Shown: positions 1 to 8,093, counted from the first letter of the stretch. The stretch: 9,456 nucleotides of DNA from JBLNBU01 sp050260215 (GCA_050260215.1 JBLNBU010000013.1:1-9456); one strand, 5' to 3'. Notes: generated from the letters alone by a model not told the origin. Numbers and translations: made by a program.

Positions 1-2
1 TG

Positions 3-206
3 TCGGGGATCGAACTGCTGCGCCAGATCAGGATGGCACATCCGGCCATGCCCTTCCTGATGCTGACCGGCCGGGCCGACGTCAACTCGGTCACCAGCGC
101 CCGGGATTCGGGCGTCGACGCTTACCTGGCCAAGCCGTTCTCACGCGACCAGTTCGTCGCCAAGATGCATATCCTGCTCAACCGGCAACGCCGCCGCCTG
201 GCGTGA
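3..206 (+). CDS. Response regulator receiver domain, C-terminal part (gene enters from the left edge)
   Basis: The first 67 codons in this frame are the second half of a CheY-like receiver domain, closed by TGA at 204-206. Visible are the conserved Thr of the fourth beta strand (T22 of the fragment, in FLMLTGRAD) and the invariant Lys-Pro switch (K44, in YLAKPFS), followed by the last helix and a basic tail. The phospho-accepting Asp lies outside the window. The protein stops right after the receiver fold, so no output domain follows; any output domain would have to be N-terminal. It converges on the minus-strand kinase operon with about 100 bases between the stop codons. Receiver identity is clear; the partner kinase cannot be told from this fragment. 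Confidence 0.88.
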   Translation, partial: SGIELLRQIRMAHPAMPFLMLTGRADVNSVTSARDSGVDAYLAKPFSRDQFVAKMHILLNRQRRRLA

Positions 207-231
207 CCTGGCGCAGGAAGTGTGAAGAGGA

Positions 232-250
232 AGGCCGCCAGCGTCGGCCT
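232..250. terminator. Hairpin in the convergent gap, possible weak bidirectional terminator
   Basis: AGGCCG (232-237) pairs with CGGCCT (245-250) around a 7-base loop, between the two converging stop codons. No T-run follows on the plus strand. Read on the minus strand the stem is followed by the pyrimidine-rich stretch TCCTCTTCACACTTCC. Its position suits a terminator, but the lack of a clean U-tract makes this only a candidate. Confidence 0.25.
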
Positions 251-280
251 CCGATCCGACCAGGCAGGAAGAGAGTATCG

Positions 281-301
281 CGGTCTTGCGCACGCAGACC
301 G
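281..301 (-). terminator. Stem-loop just after the frameshifted response regulator
   Basis: CGGTCT (281-286) pairs with AGACCG (296-301) around a 9-base loop, starting nine bases past the TAG stop at 310-312 on the minus strand. The downstream minus-strand bases CGATACTCTCTTCC are pyrimidine-rich but not a true U-run. It could end the kinase operon transcript; the evidence is position and pairing only. Confidence 0.25.
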
Positions 302-309
302 TCGCTCAT

Positions 310-713
310 CTATTTCAGCTCCACCTTCAGCGCCCGCTCGACCGCCTTCCTGACGGCAGCGATCGAGACCGGCTTGACCAGGTAGCCCTCAACCTTCAAC
401 TGCCTGGCGGTCAGCACCGCCTCCTCGGTCGAGTCGGAGGTCCGCATCACGATGGGGGTGGCGGCCACCTCGGGGATCGGCGCCTTGCGCACGTGCTCGA
501 CATAGACGAAGCCGTCGTCGTCGGGCATGTGGATGTCGCACAGCACCATGTGCGGCCGCATGCGCATGGTCTCGGTAGCGCCGGCCCGGGCGGTGCCGGC
601 CTCGTAGACGTTGGCCTGGGGGATGCCGACAGGATCTGGCGGATTGTCGAACGGATGAACGACTCGTCGTCGATCAGCAGAACCTTGGCCCGCTTGATGT
701 CGAAGGCAGTCAT
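310..713 (-). pseudogene. Single-domain response regulator (CheY-like), broken by a one-base deletion
   Basis: Translation from the ATG at 713-711 gives MTAFDIKRAKVLLIDDE, the start of a receiver domain, but the frame derails after about 31 residues. From there the next frame carries the rest: MVLCDIHMPDDDGF with the phospho-accepting Asp, VMRTSD with the conserved Thr, YLVKPVS with the conserved Lys, ending at TAG 310-312. Adding one C to the minus-strand C5 run (G5 on the plus strand, 618-622) joins the frames exactly into a 134-residue protein with D15/D16, D60, T92 and K114. The start overlaps the kinase stop as ATGA, with AGGTG as a possible ribosome binding site, so it was translated by coupling to the kinase. 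It is the likely terminal receiver for the kinase HPt (inference). Either a real pseudogene or a homopolymer sequencing error. Confidence 0.85.
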
Positions 714-3700
714 GAGGCACCTGTGGGATGAAGAACGGTGGACAGCGCCGCCTCCAGCTCGGCGAGCGTCGGCGCCACCAGGGGGATGAGCAGGGAAACG
801 GTGTCAGCCTGGCCGGCCTTGGCCGCCGTCTCGATATCGCCGGCCAGGCGGCCCAGGCGCATCGCGCCCGCGGTGTTGGCCGAGCCTTTCAGCGCATGCG
901 CCAACTGGGCCAGTTTGGCGATGTCCGCCTCCTTCCCCAGCCGGGCGACCTTGCCGCGGGCATCGTCGAGGAAACCCGCCAGCGCCGGCGCCAGCCGGGC
1001 CATCTCCCACTTGTAGACCGGCCCCATCCGGTCGGGATCGAAGACGTCCGGGTCCATCTCGGGGAAGGCAGGCTTGGAAGGCTCCAGCAAGGCCAGCGCC
1101 TTGTCAAAATCGAAACCGCGCACCAGGGCGGCGACCTCGTCAGCCTTGGGCAAGACCCCACGCAGCAGTGCGAGGTTGGCCTCAACCAGCTCCTCCGCCT
1201 CGGGATCGCTCTCGGCCAGCAGGGTGCGCAGGCGCTCCAGCACCTCGTCGGCGTTGCCGGTCGGCACGCCCTCGGCGGCGGGAGCGAGCAGACGCTCCAG
1301 TTCGCCGGTCATCGCCGCCAGCGGGCCTTGCAGCGCCGCCAACTCGGACCGGGCGGCATGCGCCGGCACGGCCGCCGTATCTGCCTTCGTCCGCCAGCGC
1401 AACAGGGCGGCGAACAGCGCATCGGGGTCGATAGGCTTCGCCAGATGGTCGTTCATGCCGGCTTCCAAGCACTTGTCTTTGTCGGACTGCATGGCGTTGG
1501 CGGTCATCGCGACGATCGGCAGAGCCGTGAAGCCGAGTTCCCGGATGGCATGGGTGGCGGAGACGCCGTCCATGACCGGCATCTGCATGTCCATCAGCAC
1601 CACGTCGTAAGCCCCGGCCTTGACCCTGTCGACGGCGACCTGGCCGTTCTCGGCCACTACCACCTCGACGCCAACGTCGGCGAGCAGTTCGGTGGCGACC
1701 TGCTGGTTGAAGTCGTTGTCCTCGACCAGCAGGACCTTCAAGCCCTTCAGGCTGGCCAGGTCTGCCTCACTGACGCCGCCGCTAGTCGCCCCCTCAGTTT
1801 CCGGCTCATCCTCGTCGGCGCTCATCACTCGCATAATGGAGTCAAACAAGGTCGAGGCGCTGACTGGCTTGATTAGCACTTCGGCAATTTCGACCTCTCC
1901 GGCCCGTTTCAACATTTCCTCACGACCGTGAGCCGTCACCATGTAGGGATTTGGCGCCAAGCGCATCGTCATGATCCGCTCAGCGGTCTCCAGACCATCC
2001 ATTCCAGGCATTTGCCAATCAAGGAAGACAATATCGAACGGCTCGAAATTGGCGCTCGCGTCTCGCACTGCACGGATCGCCGCCTGTCCCGAGGGCACAC
2101 TCTCGACCACGAAAGACATCGAGCCCAGCATATCCGCCAGCACGGTCCTGGCCGTCTCGTTATCGTCAACCACCAGCACGCGACGACCGCGCAAATCGGG
2201 CTTTGGGACAAGTATCCGGCTCGAGTTGCCCTTACCCAGGCGAGCGGTGAACCAGAAGCAGGATCCCCTGCCCGGCTCGCTGTCGACGCCAACGGTACCG
2301 CCCATCAACTCGGCCAACTTCTTGGAGATGGCTAACCCAAGACCAGTTCCACCGAATTTGCGGGTAGTCGAGGTGTCGGCTTGCTGGAAACTCTCAAACA
2401 AGCGCCCTTTCTGCTCCTCGGTCAGGCCAATTCCGGTGTCTCTGACCTCGAAACGGATCACTACCGCGTCGCCCAACTGCTCGACCAAGCGGACTACCAC
2501 CGTAATCTCGCCAGCTTCGGTAAATTTGACGGCGTTGTTGGCGTAGTTGATGAGGACCTGCCCTAGGCGTAGCGGGTCGCCCACGAGGTTGTTGGGAACC
2601 TCAGCGGCGACATCGAAGATCAGTTCCAGACCTTTGGCGGCGGCCTTCTCCGAGATCAGGTTGGCGACGTTGTCGAGCACCTTGTCGAGGGCGACTTCGG
2701 TCTTCTCCACCGACAGCTTGCCCGCCTCGATCTTCGAGAAGTCCAGGATGTCATTGATGATGCCGAGCAGGTGCTGCCCGGACTGCTGGATCTTCTTGAC
2801 GTAATCCTTCTGGCGCGGGTTCAGGTCGGTCTTCAGCGCCAGGTGGCTCATGCCGATGATGGCGTTCATCGGCGTGCGGATCTCGTGGCTCATATTGGCC
2901 AGGAAGTCGGCCTTGGCCTGGGATGCGGCCTCGGCCTTGTCCAATGCCTGGCGCAGCAGGTCGTCCGCTTCCTTCTGCTTGGTGATATCCTGATAAGCGC
3001 CGTACATGTACTGGATCTTGCCGCCCTCGTCCTTCACCAGTTTGCCGGCGGCATGGACCCAGACTATCTCGCCGTCGATCGGACGCTTGTACGCGTAAAT
3101 TGAATCGTACTGGTCGTAACGGCCTTCGACGGCACCAAGATAGCGTTCCTCCGTCTGTCTGGCCGTATCGGGATTGGCTTCGACCAGATGGTTGAACCAT
3201 TCGGTGGCGAGATTGTAACGCCCATCCGGCTTGATCGGTTCGCCCAGGATGCGGGCCGCACGCTCCGACTGGTAATAATATTCGGGATCGCTGTAATCGA
3301 CGTGCCAATAGCCCGAGCCCGTCAGCTCCAGGGCGATGTCGGCCTGGAAATTGGCGTTTTCCAAGGCCTTCGTCCGCTCGGCGACCAAGTCTTCCAGGTG
3401 CTCTTTGTAGGCGGTCACCTCGGTGCGGGCATGCTCGGCATCCTCGGCCAGGCTGATGGCGGCGACGCGCTCCTTCTGCGCCGCCACCACATGCTCGAAG
3501 ATGCGCTTCTCCGCCTGGCGGGCCCGCCACTGCTGCACCGCGAACGAGCCGACCAGCTTGGCGAAGCGGGCAAGGAAGCCCAGGATCGCCGGCAAGCGCT
3601 CCTCGTCCATCACCGGCGCTTCGCGCACCGCGGCCAGGTATTCGGCGCGGTCGAAGCCCACCTCGTCGGCCTGGGCGCCGAAGAAGGCTTCGTCGATGCC

Positions 3701-6247
3701 GCCGACATGGAACTGGCCGATGAAGACGTTGGCGACATGGTGGCCGGCGATGACAATCGGCGAGGCGCAGTCGGTCATGCCGTTCCTGCAGCGATACATC
3801 GCGTAGTCCTTGCCCTCGTTGAGCTTGAGGGCCAGTTCAGTGTCGCTCTCGATGCAACGGGCGCAGGTGGTTCCGTTGATACGGTGGAAATCGGTGCAGG
3901 CCCGCTGCCAAGGCGACGATGCCAAGACCACCGCCTCCAGGTCGATGATCGCGGCCGGCACGCCTGCGGTCTTGCAGAAGTCTGCGAACATGTCCTGGAT
4001 CGCGTTGTCCCGCAGCAGTTCGACGAACTCCTGCTTGATGGTGGCGGCGTCGAGAAGCTCGACCCCATCCTCGTTTGCCGCCTCGAAATCCACCACCTCC
4101 GGCTGGTCGACCGAGGTGAACAGCGCCCCCTTGCCAGCCTCTGCCGCCAGGGCATTGACTTGGCGCTTCAGGTCGATGATGCGTTGCTCGCGGCCCAGGG
4201 CGAGCCTGTTGAAGCGTTCGACCTCCTCGATCTTCTTGCGATCCGAAACGTCGATCAAAGTGCCGATCAGCCCGCCCGGCGAACCATCACCCTTGCGGAA
4301 CCCCGCCACGGTATAGAGCGTATCGTGCAATTTGCCGTCGGCAAACGTGAGCGGCATTTCGCGCTCGATCGTCGAGGCGGAGGCGATGACAGCCTCGGTT
4401 TCCGCCTGGAAGGCAAGGCGGTCGTCATTGGTCAGATACTCCAACTCCAACACTGTCTTGCCGACCATATACCGGCGCTCGATCCCGAAGGTCCGTTCAT
4501 AGGCTTGGTTGGCACCCAGGTAGCGGGTATCCGGACCCTTGTAGAAGACCGGATAAGGGATGGTGTCGATCAGCGCTTCCTGGAAGGCCGCCTGGTCGCG
4601 GATGGCATTCTCGGCCTGTTTGCGTTCGGTGATGTCCAGCAGCCAAGCCAGGATGCCCGGCTCGCCGTCGTAGGAGATCGGCAGGTAGGTCACCAACATG
4701 TCGAGCGGCGTCTTGTCGATGCTCCACATCTGGATTTCCTGGTTGCGCACGATTCCCCCGCGCCGCAGGGTCTCGATCAGCGCGTCGCGTTCCGTCTTGC
4801 GGACGTAGACGTCGGGGGCCTTGTCGCCTACGTGGAAGCCAAACTTCTCGTTGACGATGGGGTTGGCGAAGCGGATCACCCCGTTGATGGTGATGGCGAT
4901 GCCGACCGGGCTCTTGTCCAGAATGTCCTGCAGGCGCACCCGCTCATCGGCCAGCGCCTTCTCCTGCGCCACGCGCAGCGAAATATCGCGGAAGCTGACC
5001 ACGGTGCCGACCACCTGGCCGTCCTTGACCACCGGGGTGGTGGCGTATTCCACCGGGAAGCCGGTGCCGTCCTTGCGCCACAGCACCTCGTCGGCCACCG
5101 TGCGTAGGATGCCGTCGCGCGTGGTGTGGTACATGGGGCACTGTTCGCGCGGGAACTCCGATCCGTCGGCACGGTGGTGGTGAACCAGCGGGTGCATTGC
5201 CTTGCCCACCAGTTCCTCGGCCTCGTAACCCAGCATCCGCGCTCCGGCAGGATTGACGAAGGTCATCGTGCCGTCCACCGCCAGGCCGCAGACACCCTCG
5301 CCGATCGAGGACAGGATCAGACGGGATCGCTCCTCGGCCTCGGCCACCTGACGGTTGATCTGCTCCAATTCCTCCTGGCGGGCGGCCAACTGGCGCTCCG
5401 ACGCAGCCAAGCTGGCGGCCTGGACCTGTGTCTCCTGCAACAATTGCCGGGTGCGCTCGGTGCGTTCGATGATCTCCAGGCTCATGGCGAGGATCGGCAT
5501 GAGCCCATCCAGCAGCGCTTCCTGATCGGGTCCGTAGCGGTCGAAGGTTGCCAACTCGATGACGGCCATCAGCTGGTCGTGGTGCAATACGGGCAGCACA
5601 TTGATGCTGCGCGGCGCGGCCTGGCCAAGGGAAGTGCCGATGTTGACGTAATCTTCGGGAGGATTGGTCAGGACGAAGGGGGTGCGCTCCAAGGCACATT
5701 GACCCACCAAGCCGTGCCCCAGGGGAAATATCTGCTTGATGGCCTTGCGCTCGCGGAAGCCGTAACCCGTCAGCAAGCGCATGTGTTTGAATTCCGGCTC
5801 ATGCAGGTAGAACACCGCGTGCCCGACATTCAGCAATGGTGCGATGCTCGCAAGGAAACGCCGAGCCAGGTCGACAACATCGGTTGCCGAGATCAGTTCC
5901 GCCTGAATGGCCGCCTGGCTTGCCTTGATCCAGCGCTGAGACGCCATCTGACGCGCTTCGTGCTGCAGCACCTGGATGGAGCACGCCAGGCCATGAAGCT
6001 CGTTCGAACCATTGGTAAAGGGCAGTGTGGTATCCAGTTCCCCTTTCGCCAGCTGATCGACGGCAACATGGAGTCTTCCGATCTGTCGGCGTACCGACCA
6101 GAAGATGATGCTCATCAGCGCCAGCATGGACAGTGCTCCGGCAAAAGCCGAAGGACCGAGCGCGAAAGCAATCGCCAAGCCGCATACGATGACGGCCAGA
6201 CGACTTTTCATCGATTGTTTGTCCAAGAGCGCTTGCAGAAACTTCAT
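710..6247 (-). CDS. Hybrid sensor histidine kinase: TM-HAMP-GAF-PAS3-PocR-PAS-HisKA-HATPase-REC2-HPt
   Basis: A 1845-residue inner-membrane kinase. Order: TM hairpin about 17-52 turning at G31-P32, hence almost no periplasmic part; HAMP 53-105; GAF 125-260; coiled coil 262-305; PAS 307-425; PAS 436-542; PAS 552-672; PocR-type domain about 735-905 with cysteines C784, C795, C798, C820, C827; coiled coil 910-965; PAS 965-1090; HisKA with phospho-His H1121 in MSHEIRTPMN; HATPase_c with N-box N1234/N1238, DTGIG at 1270-1274 and GGTGLGL at 1299-1305; REC1 with D1410, T1438, K1460; REC2 with D1553, T1582, K1604; helical linker; HPt with H1784 in AHALKGSAN. Every catalytic residue of a four-step phosphorelay is present. 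Sensing must be cytoplasmic or by membrane state: PocR domains bind small organic ligands in known members; the ligand here is unknown. AAGGG six bases before the ATG overlaps the end of the upstream gene, eleven bases from its stop, so it sits in an operon. It ends in an ATGA overlap with the response regulator. Confidence 0.95.
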   Translation of the reverse strand: MKFLQALLDKQSMKSRLAVIVCGLAIAFALGPSAFAGALSMLALMSIIFWSVRRQIGRLHVAVDQLAKGELDTTLPFTNGSNELHGLACSIQVLQHEARQMASQRWIKASQAAIQAELISATDVVDLARRFLASIAPLLNVGHAVFYLHEPEFKHMRLLTGYGFRERKAIKQIFPLGHGLVGQCALERTPFVLTNPPEDYVNIGTSLGQAAPRSINVLPVLHHDQLMAVIELATFDRYGPDQEALLDGLMPILAMSLEIIERTERTRQLLQETQVQAASLAASERQLAARQEELEQINRQVAEAEERSRLILSSIGEGVCGLAVDGTMTFVNPAGARMLGYEAEELVGKAMHPLVHHHRADGSEFPREQCPMYHTTRDGILRTVADEVLWRKDGTGFPVEYATTPVVKDGQVVGTVVSFRDISLRVAQEKALADERVRLQDILDKSPVGIAITINGVIRFANPIVNEKFGFHVGDKAPDVYVRKTERDALIETLRRGGIVRNQEIQMWSIDKTPLDMLVTYLPISYDGEPGILAWLLDITERKQAENAIRDQAAFQEALIDTIPYPVFYKGPDTRYLGANQAYERTFGIERRYMVGKTVLELEYLTNDDRLAFQAETEAVIASASTIEREMPLTFADGKLHDTLYTVAGFRKGDGSPGGLIGTLIDVSDRKKIEEVERFNRLALGREQRIIDLKRQVNALAAEAGKGALFTSVDQPEVVDFEAANEDGVELLDAATIKQEFVELLRDNAIQDMFADFCKTAGVPAAIIDLEAVVLASSPWQRACTDFHRINGTTCARCIESDTELALKLNEGKDYAMYRCRNGMTDCASPIVIAGHHVANVFIGQFHVGGIDEAFFGAQADEVGFDRAEYLAAVREAPVMDEERLPAILGFLARFAKLVGSFAVQQWRARQAEKRIFEHVVAAQKERVAAISLAEDAEHARTEVTAYKEHLEDLVAERTKALENANFQADIALELTGSGYWHVDYSDPEYYYQSERAARILGEPIKPDGRYNLATEWFNHLVEANPDTARQTEERYLGAVEGRYDQYDSIYAYKRPIDGEIVWVHAAGKLVKDEGGKIQYMYGAYQDITKQKEADDLLRQALDKAEAASQAKADFLANMSHEIRTPMNAIIGMSHLALKTDLNPRQKDYVKKIQQSGQHLLGIINDILDFSKIEAGKLSVEKTEVALDKVLDNVANLISEKAAAKGLELIFDVAAEVPNNLVGDPLRLGQVLINYANNAVKFTEAGEITVVVRLVEQLGDAVVIRFEVRDTGIGLTEEQKGRLFESFQQADTSTTRKFGGTGLGLAISKKLAELMGGTVGVDSEPGRGSCFWFTARLGKGNSSRILVPKPDLRGRRVLVVDDNETARTVLADMLGSMSFVVESVPSGQAAIRAVRDASANFEPFDIVFLDWQMPGMDGLETAERIMTMRLAPNPYMVTAHGREEMLKRAGEVEIAEVLIKPVSASTLFDSIMRVMSADEDEPETEGATSGGVSEADLASLKGLKVLLVEDNDFNQQVATELLADVGVEVVVAENGQVAVDRVKAGAYDVVLMDMQMPVMDGVSATHAIRELGFTALPIVAMTANAMQSDKDKCLEAGMNDHLAKPIDPDALFAALLRWRTKADTAAVPAHAARSELAALQGPLAAMTGELERLLAPAAEGVPTGNADEVLERLRTLLAESDPEAEELVEANLALLRGVLPKADEVAALVRGFDFDKALALLEPSKPAFPEMDPDVFDPDRMGPVYKWEMARLAPALAGFLDDARGKVARLGKEADIAKLAQLAHALKGSANTAGAMRLGRLAGDIETAAKAGQADTVSLLIPLVAPTLAELEAALSTVLHPTGAS

Positions 6248-6258
6248 CTGAGACCCTT

Positions 6259-7077
6259 TCAGGGCGCATCCGCGGGGAGCATCTGCCTCCGAAGTGCAAG
6301 GCTCAAATTGAGAGCCAGTACCTCAAGTATCTCGTTGAATGCCTGCCTTGTATCCTCATCCGGTTTGTGCAGGATCGCTAGTTCGACCACTCCCAGCGTT
6401 TCACCGTGGACCCGGAGCGAGCCCAGCAACACGGCGGCAGGCACGGTGTCCCCTAGGCCGGAATTGATGGTCCAGATACCGTCCGGCGGTGTCTCGATGA
6501 TCCGGGAATCGCCGGACAGCGCGCACTCGCCCAGCAATGTTTCCCCTATGGCGATCTCGTCTTTGACCGCTTCACTTCCGGCATAGCTGGCAGACAGGAT
6601 CAGGCGGCCGCTATCGACCACATAGACCACCCCCTGATATGCCCCGAGCAACTGATGGGCCTCTCCAAGGAAAACTTGCGAAATCTCCCTGGTGCTGTGA
6701 ACCTGTTGCAGGCGCATGGCGGCGTAAACACTCTGCTTTCCGGCCATCGCCGCCTTGAAGTATGGGCGGAACTGGATATCCATCCCTGTTGACGACTTAC
6801 CTGTTGTGACGGATGACTTGATGATGCCGTCGCGTCCAACGACAAAGCCGCCCTCGCCGTTACGCATCAATCCCTTCAGCAGACGGGTAACCGTCGGGCC
6901 GTTCGGTGCAAGATTGCCGCTGGCTTCCCGTTTGATGTCGCGATCGATTCGTCCCAGAAATTCCGTTGCCCCCATCAGCCCGCCATTGAGCGTCAGCGAC
7001 GCCAATTCTATTCCCATGCGCTGCGCGTCGAGGCGCAGCGAGGCCAAGCGATCCTGCTCTCGCCAATCACGTGCCGC
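6259..7077 (-). pseudogene. Cache/GAF sensor protein, 5' end lost to an IS3-family fragment
   Basis: About 270 residues of real homology remain, from ARDWREQDRLASL to the TGA at 6261-6259. The first part resembles the distal half of a periplasmic Cache-type ligand domain (GFVVGRDGIIKSS, then STGMDIQFRPYF and AGKQSVYAAM). The second part is a GAF domain (GVVYVVD, GECALSGD, TINSGLGDTVPAA, LGVVELA) of the same subfamily as the kinase GAF. The natural start and N-terminal membrane segment are missing: upstream of about 7077 the frame runs antisense through a transposase relic. ATGs at 7122 and 7191 sit in that relic, so a chimeric 310-residue protein could still be made, but without a membrane anchor for the Cache part. 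The Cache section also breaks off early, with no second TM or HAMP before the GAF, suggesting an internal deletion near 6715. It lies eleven bases before the kinase and probably fed it signals. The Cache label is less sure than the GAF. Confidence 0.7.
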
Positions 7078-7078
7078 A

Positions 7079-7201
7079 TACCGGCGGCTGGGGCTGCTGT
7101 TGGCCAGGGAGGGCGTGGCCATGAACCACAAGAAGCTGCTGCGGCTGTACCGCGAGGAGAGGCTGACGGTGCGTCGTCGCGGCGGCCGCAAGCGGGCGTT
7201 G
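7079..7201 (+). mobile_element. Fragment of IS3-family transposase OrfB (N-terminal region)
   Basis: The plus strand encodes YRRLGLLLAREGVAMNHK, then RLYREERLTVRRRGGRKRAL, the typical stretch just before the DDE catalytic core of IS3-family OrfB, where a helix-rich N-terminal region ends in a basic RRR...KRA segment. Family resemblance is strong, of the IS407-like kind. Upstream of 7079 the plus frame is only the antisense of the sensor gene, and after about 7201 the frame loses similarity and stops at 7220-7222. So only about 40 codons remain: no OrfA, no DDE residues, no recognisable terminal repeats. It points head-on into the kinase operon. Confidence 0.8.
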
Positions 7202-7250
7202 CCTGCAGCGCCGCGTCAGTGACAAGTCCCTGCGGGACGATCTCCGCAAC

Positions 7251-7436
7251 ATGCGTAAATGGCACCGGAGCGTCCATGTTGCCCTCAGCCGCACGGAATA
7301 CGGGGAACTGGCCCTCAAGCCTATCCTCGATGCACTCCAACTTTATCGGGACACCGCGGGGTGGACCCGCATTGGACTTTACATTGCCTCCGTTCTGTTC
7401 CTCGGGGCGATGTGGTTCCTGCCCGCCATGAAATAA
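7251..7436 (+). CDS. Small membrane protein of unknown function, probably 5'-truncated
   Basis: From the ATG at 7251 this encodes 61 residues: a basic, soluble N-terminal half (RKWHRSVHVALSRTEYG, then a helix ending LQLYRD) and one C-terminal membrane segment at about 41-57 (IGLYIASVLFLGAMWF), closing with PAMK and TAA. No Shine-Dalgarno is seen before this ATG. The same frame is open and protein-like back to about 7203 (LQRRVSDKSLRDDLRN), right where the transposase relic ends, so the true start was probably further upstream and has been lost. Predicted topology is a cytoplasmic N terminus with a tail anchor. It lies 43 bases ahead of the next membrane protein, in the same direction, and upstream of a relaxase, which hints at a mobile-element accessory gene. 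I do not recognise the family. Confidence 0.5.
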   Translation: MRKWHRSVHVALSRTEYGELALKPILDALQLYRDTAGWTRIGLYIASVLFLGAMWFLPAMK

Positions 7437-7467
7437 AGGGCTGCCTCGCGGGCGCGTCGCCGCCGGG

Positions 7468-7472
7468 AAGGA
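7468..7472 (+). promoter_or_regulatory. Shine-Dalgarno AAGGA fixing the start of the 202-residue membrane protein
   Basis: AAGGA within GGGAAGGAAAAG sits seven bases before the ATG at 7480, an optimal spacing. It favours this ATG over the in-frame ATG at 7489 and is the best ribosome binding site in the right half of the window. Confidence 0.7.
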
Positions 7473-7479
7473 AAAGCAC

Positions 7480-8088
7480 ATGGGCTCAATGGTTGACAAG
7501 GTCACGCCGATCCTTGATCGGATTACCCAGTACAGGGTTTTTCTGCTCCTCGCGTCGCTGATCCTAGCGGCCGACGTTACCATGGTGGCTCTTCTCGGAC
7601 GCGGCATTGCCAGCCTGGAGGCCACTGGTGAAGGAATGAGGGCGGGTCGCGACGGGAATATCACCTTCGGCGGCGCGTTGCTCTTCGCAGCTGCGTACGC
7701 TTTCTTCATGTCGGGAGTGGGCCGATTTCTCAGGCACGCCTTGGAATGGGCGCTTCTGTGGCCAAAGATGTGGATTTGCGCGCTCTTCAGGGACGACCGC
7801 GGGCGCAACTGGTGGCATTCCTCGGGTAGGCACATCAGGCTCTCACGCCTTCGCGAGAAGGCCACGGAGCGTAAGGACGCCGTGTACCTGAAGATCGCTG
7901 AAGACAGGGAGCGAGACAGGCGCGATTCTGCAGAACGCGACGCTGGTTTGTCGACCGCCTCTTTCTTATCGGCAATCCTCGCAGCCGCCAACTGGTGGAT
8001 GGGCGCCCCCACTGCCCTGGGGACCCTCCACGAGGCCATAGCCGCGTCTCTGCGACAATATCCCCGTATCGCACTCTGTTTTCCCTAA
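7480..8088 (+). CDS. Multi-pass membrane protein of unknown function
   Basis: The 202-residue product has hydrophobic segments at about 19-40 (VFLLLASLILAADVTMVALL) and 63-83 (FGGALLFAAAYAFFMSGVG), possibly running on through a Trp-rich stretch to 102. A long, highly charged cytoplasmic-type region follows at 104-155 (RLREKATERKD, EDRERDRRDSAERDA), then a third moderately hydrophobic stretch at 157-177. A good Shine-Dalgarno supports the start. The C terminus (RQYPRIALCFP) looks unlike the rest and may reflect a junction close to 8080, just before the relaxase frame. It sits between a small membrane protein and a MobA/MobL-type relaxase, so a role in an integrative or mobilizable element is plausible (inference). 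No family motif was recognised. Confidence 0.65.
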   Translation: MGSMVDKVTPILDRITQYRVFLLLASLILAADVTMVALLGRGIASLEATGEGMRAGRDGNITFGGALLFAAAYAFFMSGVGRFLRHALEWALLWPKMWICALFRDDRGRNWWHSSGRHIRLSRLREKATERKDAVYLKIAEDRERDRRDSAERDAGLSTASFLSAILAAANWWMGAPTALGTLHEAIAASLRQYPRIALCFP

Positions 8089-8093
8089 TCCAT

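Noticed and set aside
728..1876. Plus-strand reading frame of 382 codons rich in Gly, Gln, His and Arg
   Set aside because: Shadow of the HPt and second receiver of the kinase.
3188..5107. Long plus-strand reading frame of 639 codons
   Set aside because: It is antisense to the kinase, whose minus-strand frame shows continuous domain signatures throughout; high GC keeps the opposite frame open.
5126..6586. Plus-strand reading frame of 486 codons
   Set aside because: Antisense to the kinase N terminus and the sensor gene; no recognisable domain and low-complexity composition.
6755..7078. Upstream part of the plus-strand frame that ends in the transposase relic
   Set aside because: Before 7079 it is only antisense of the Cache/GAF gene; transposase similarity begins at YRRLG.
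7995..8093. ATG at 7995 as start of the relaxase
   Set aside because: This would overlap the membrane-protein gene by about 90 bases, with residues such as MDGRPHCPGDPP that read as a frame shadow and no ribosome binding site.
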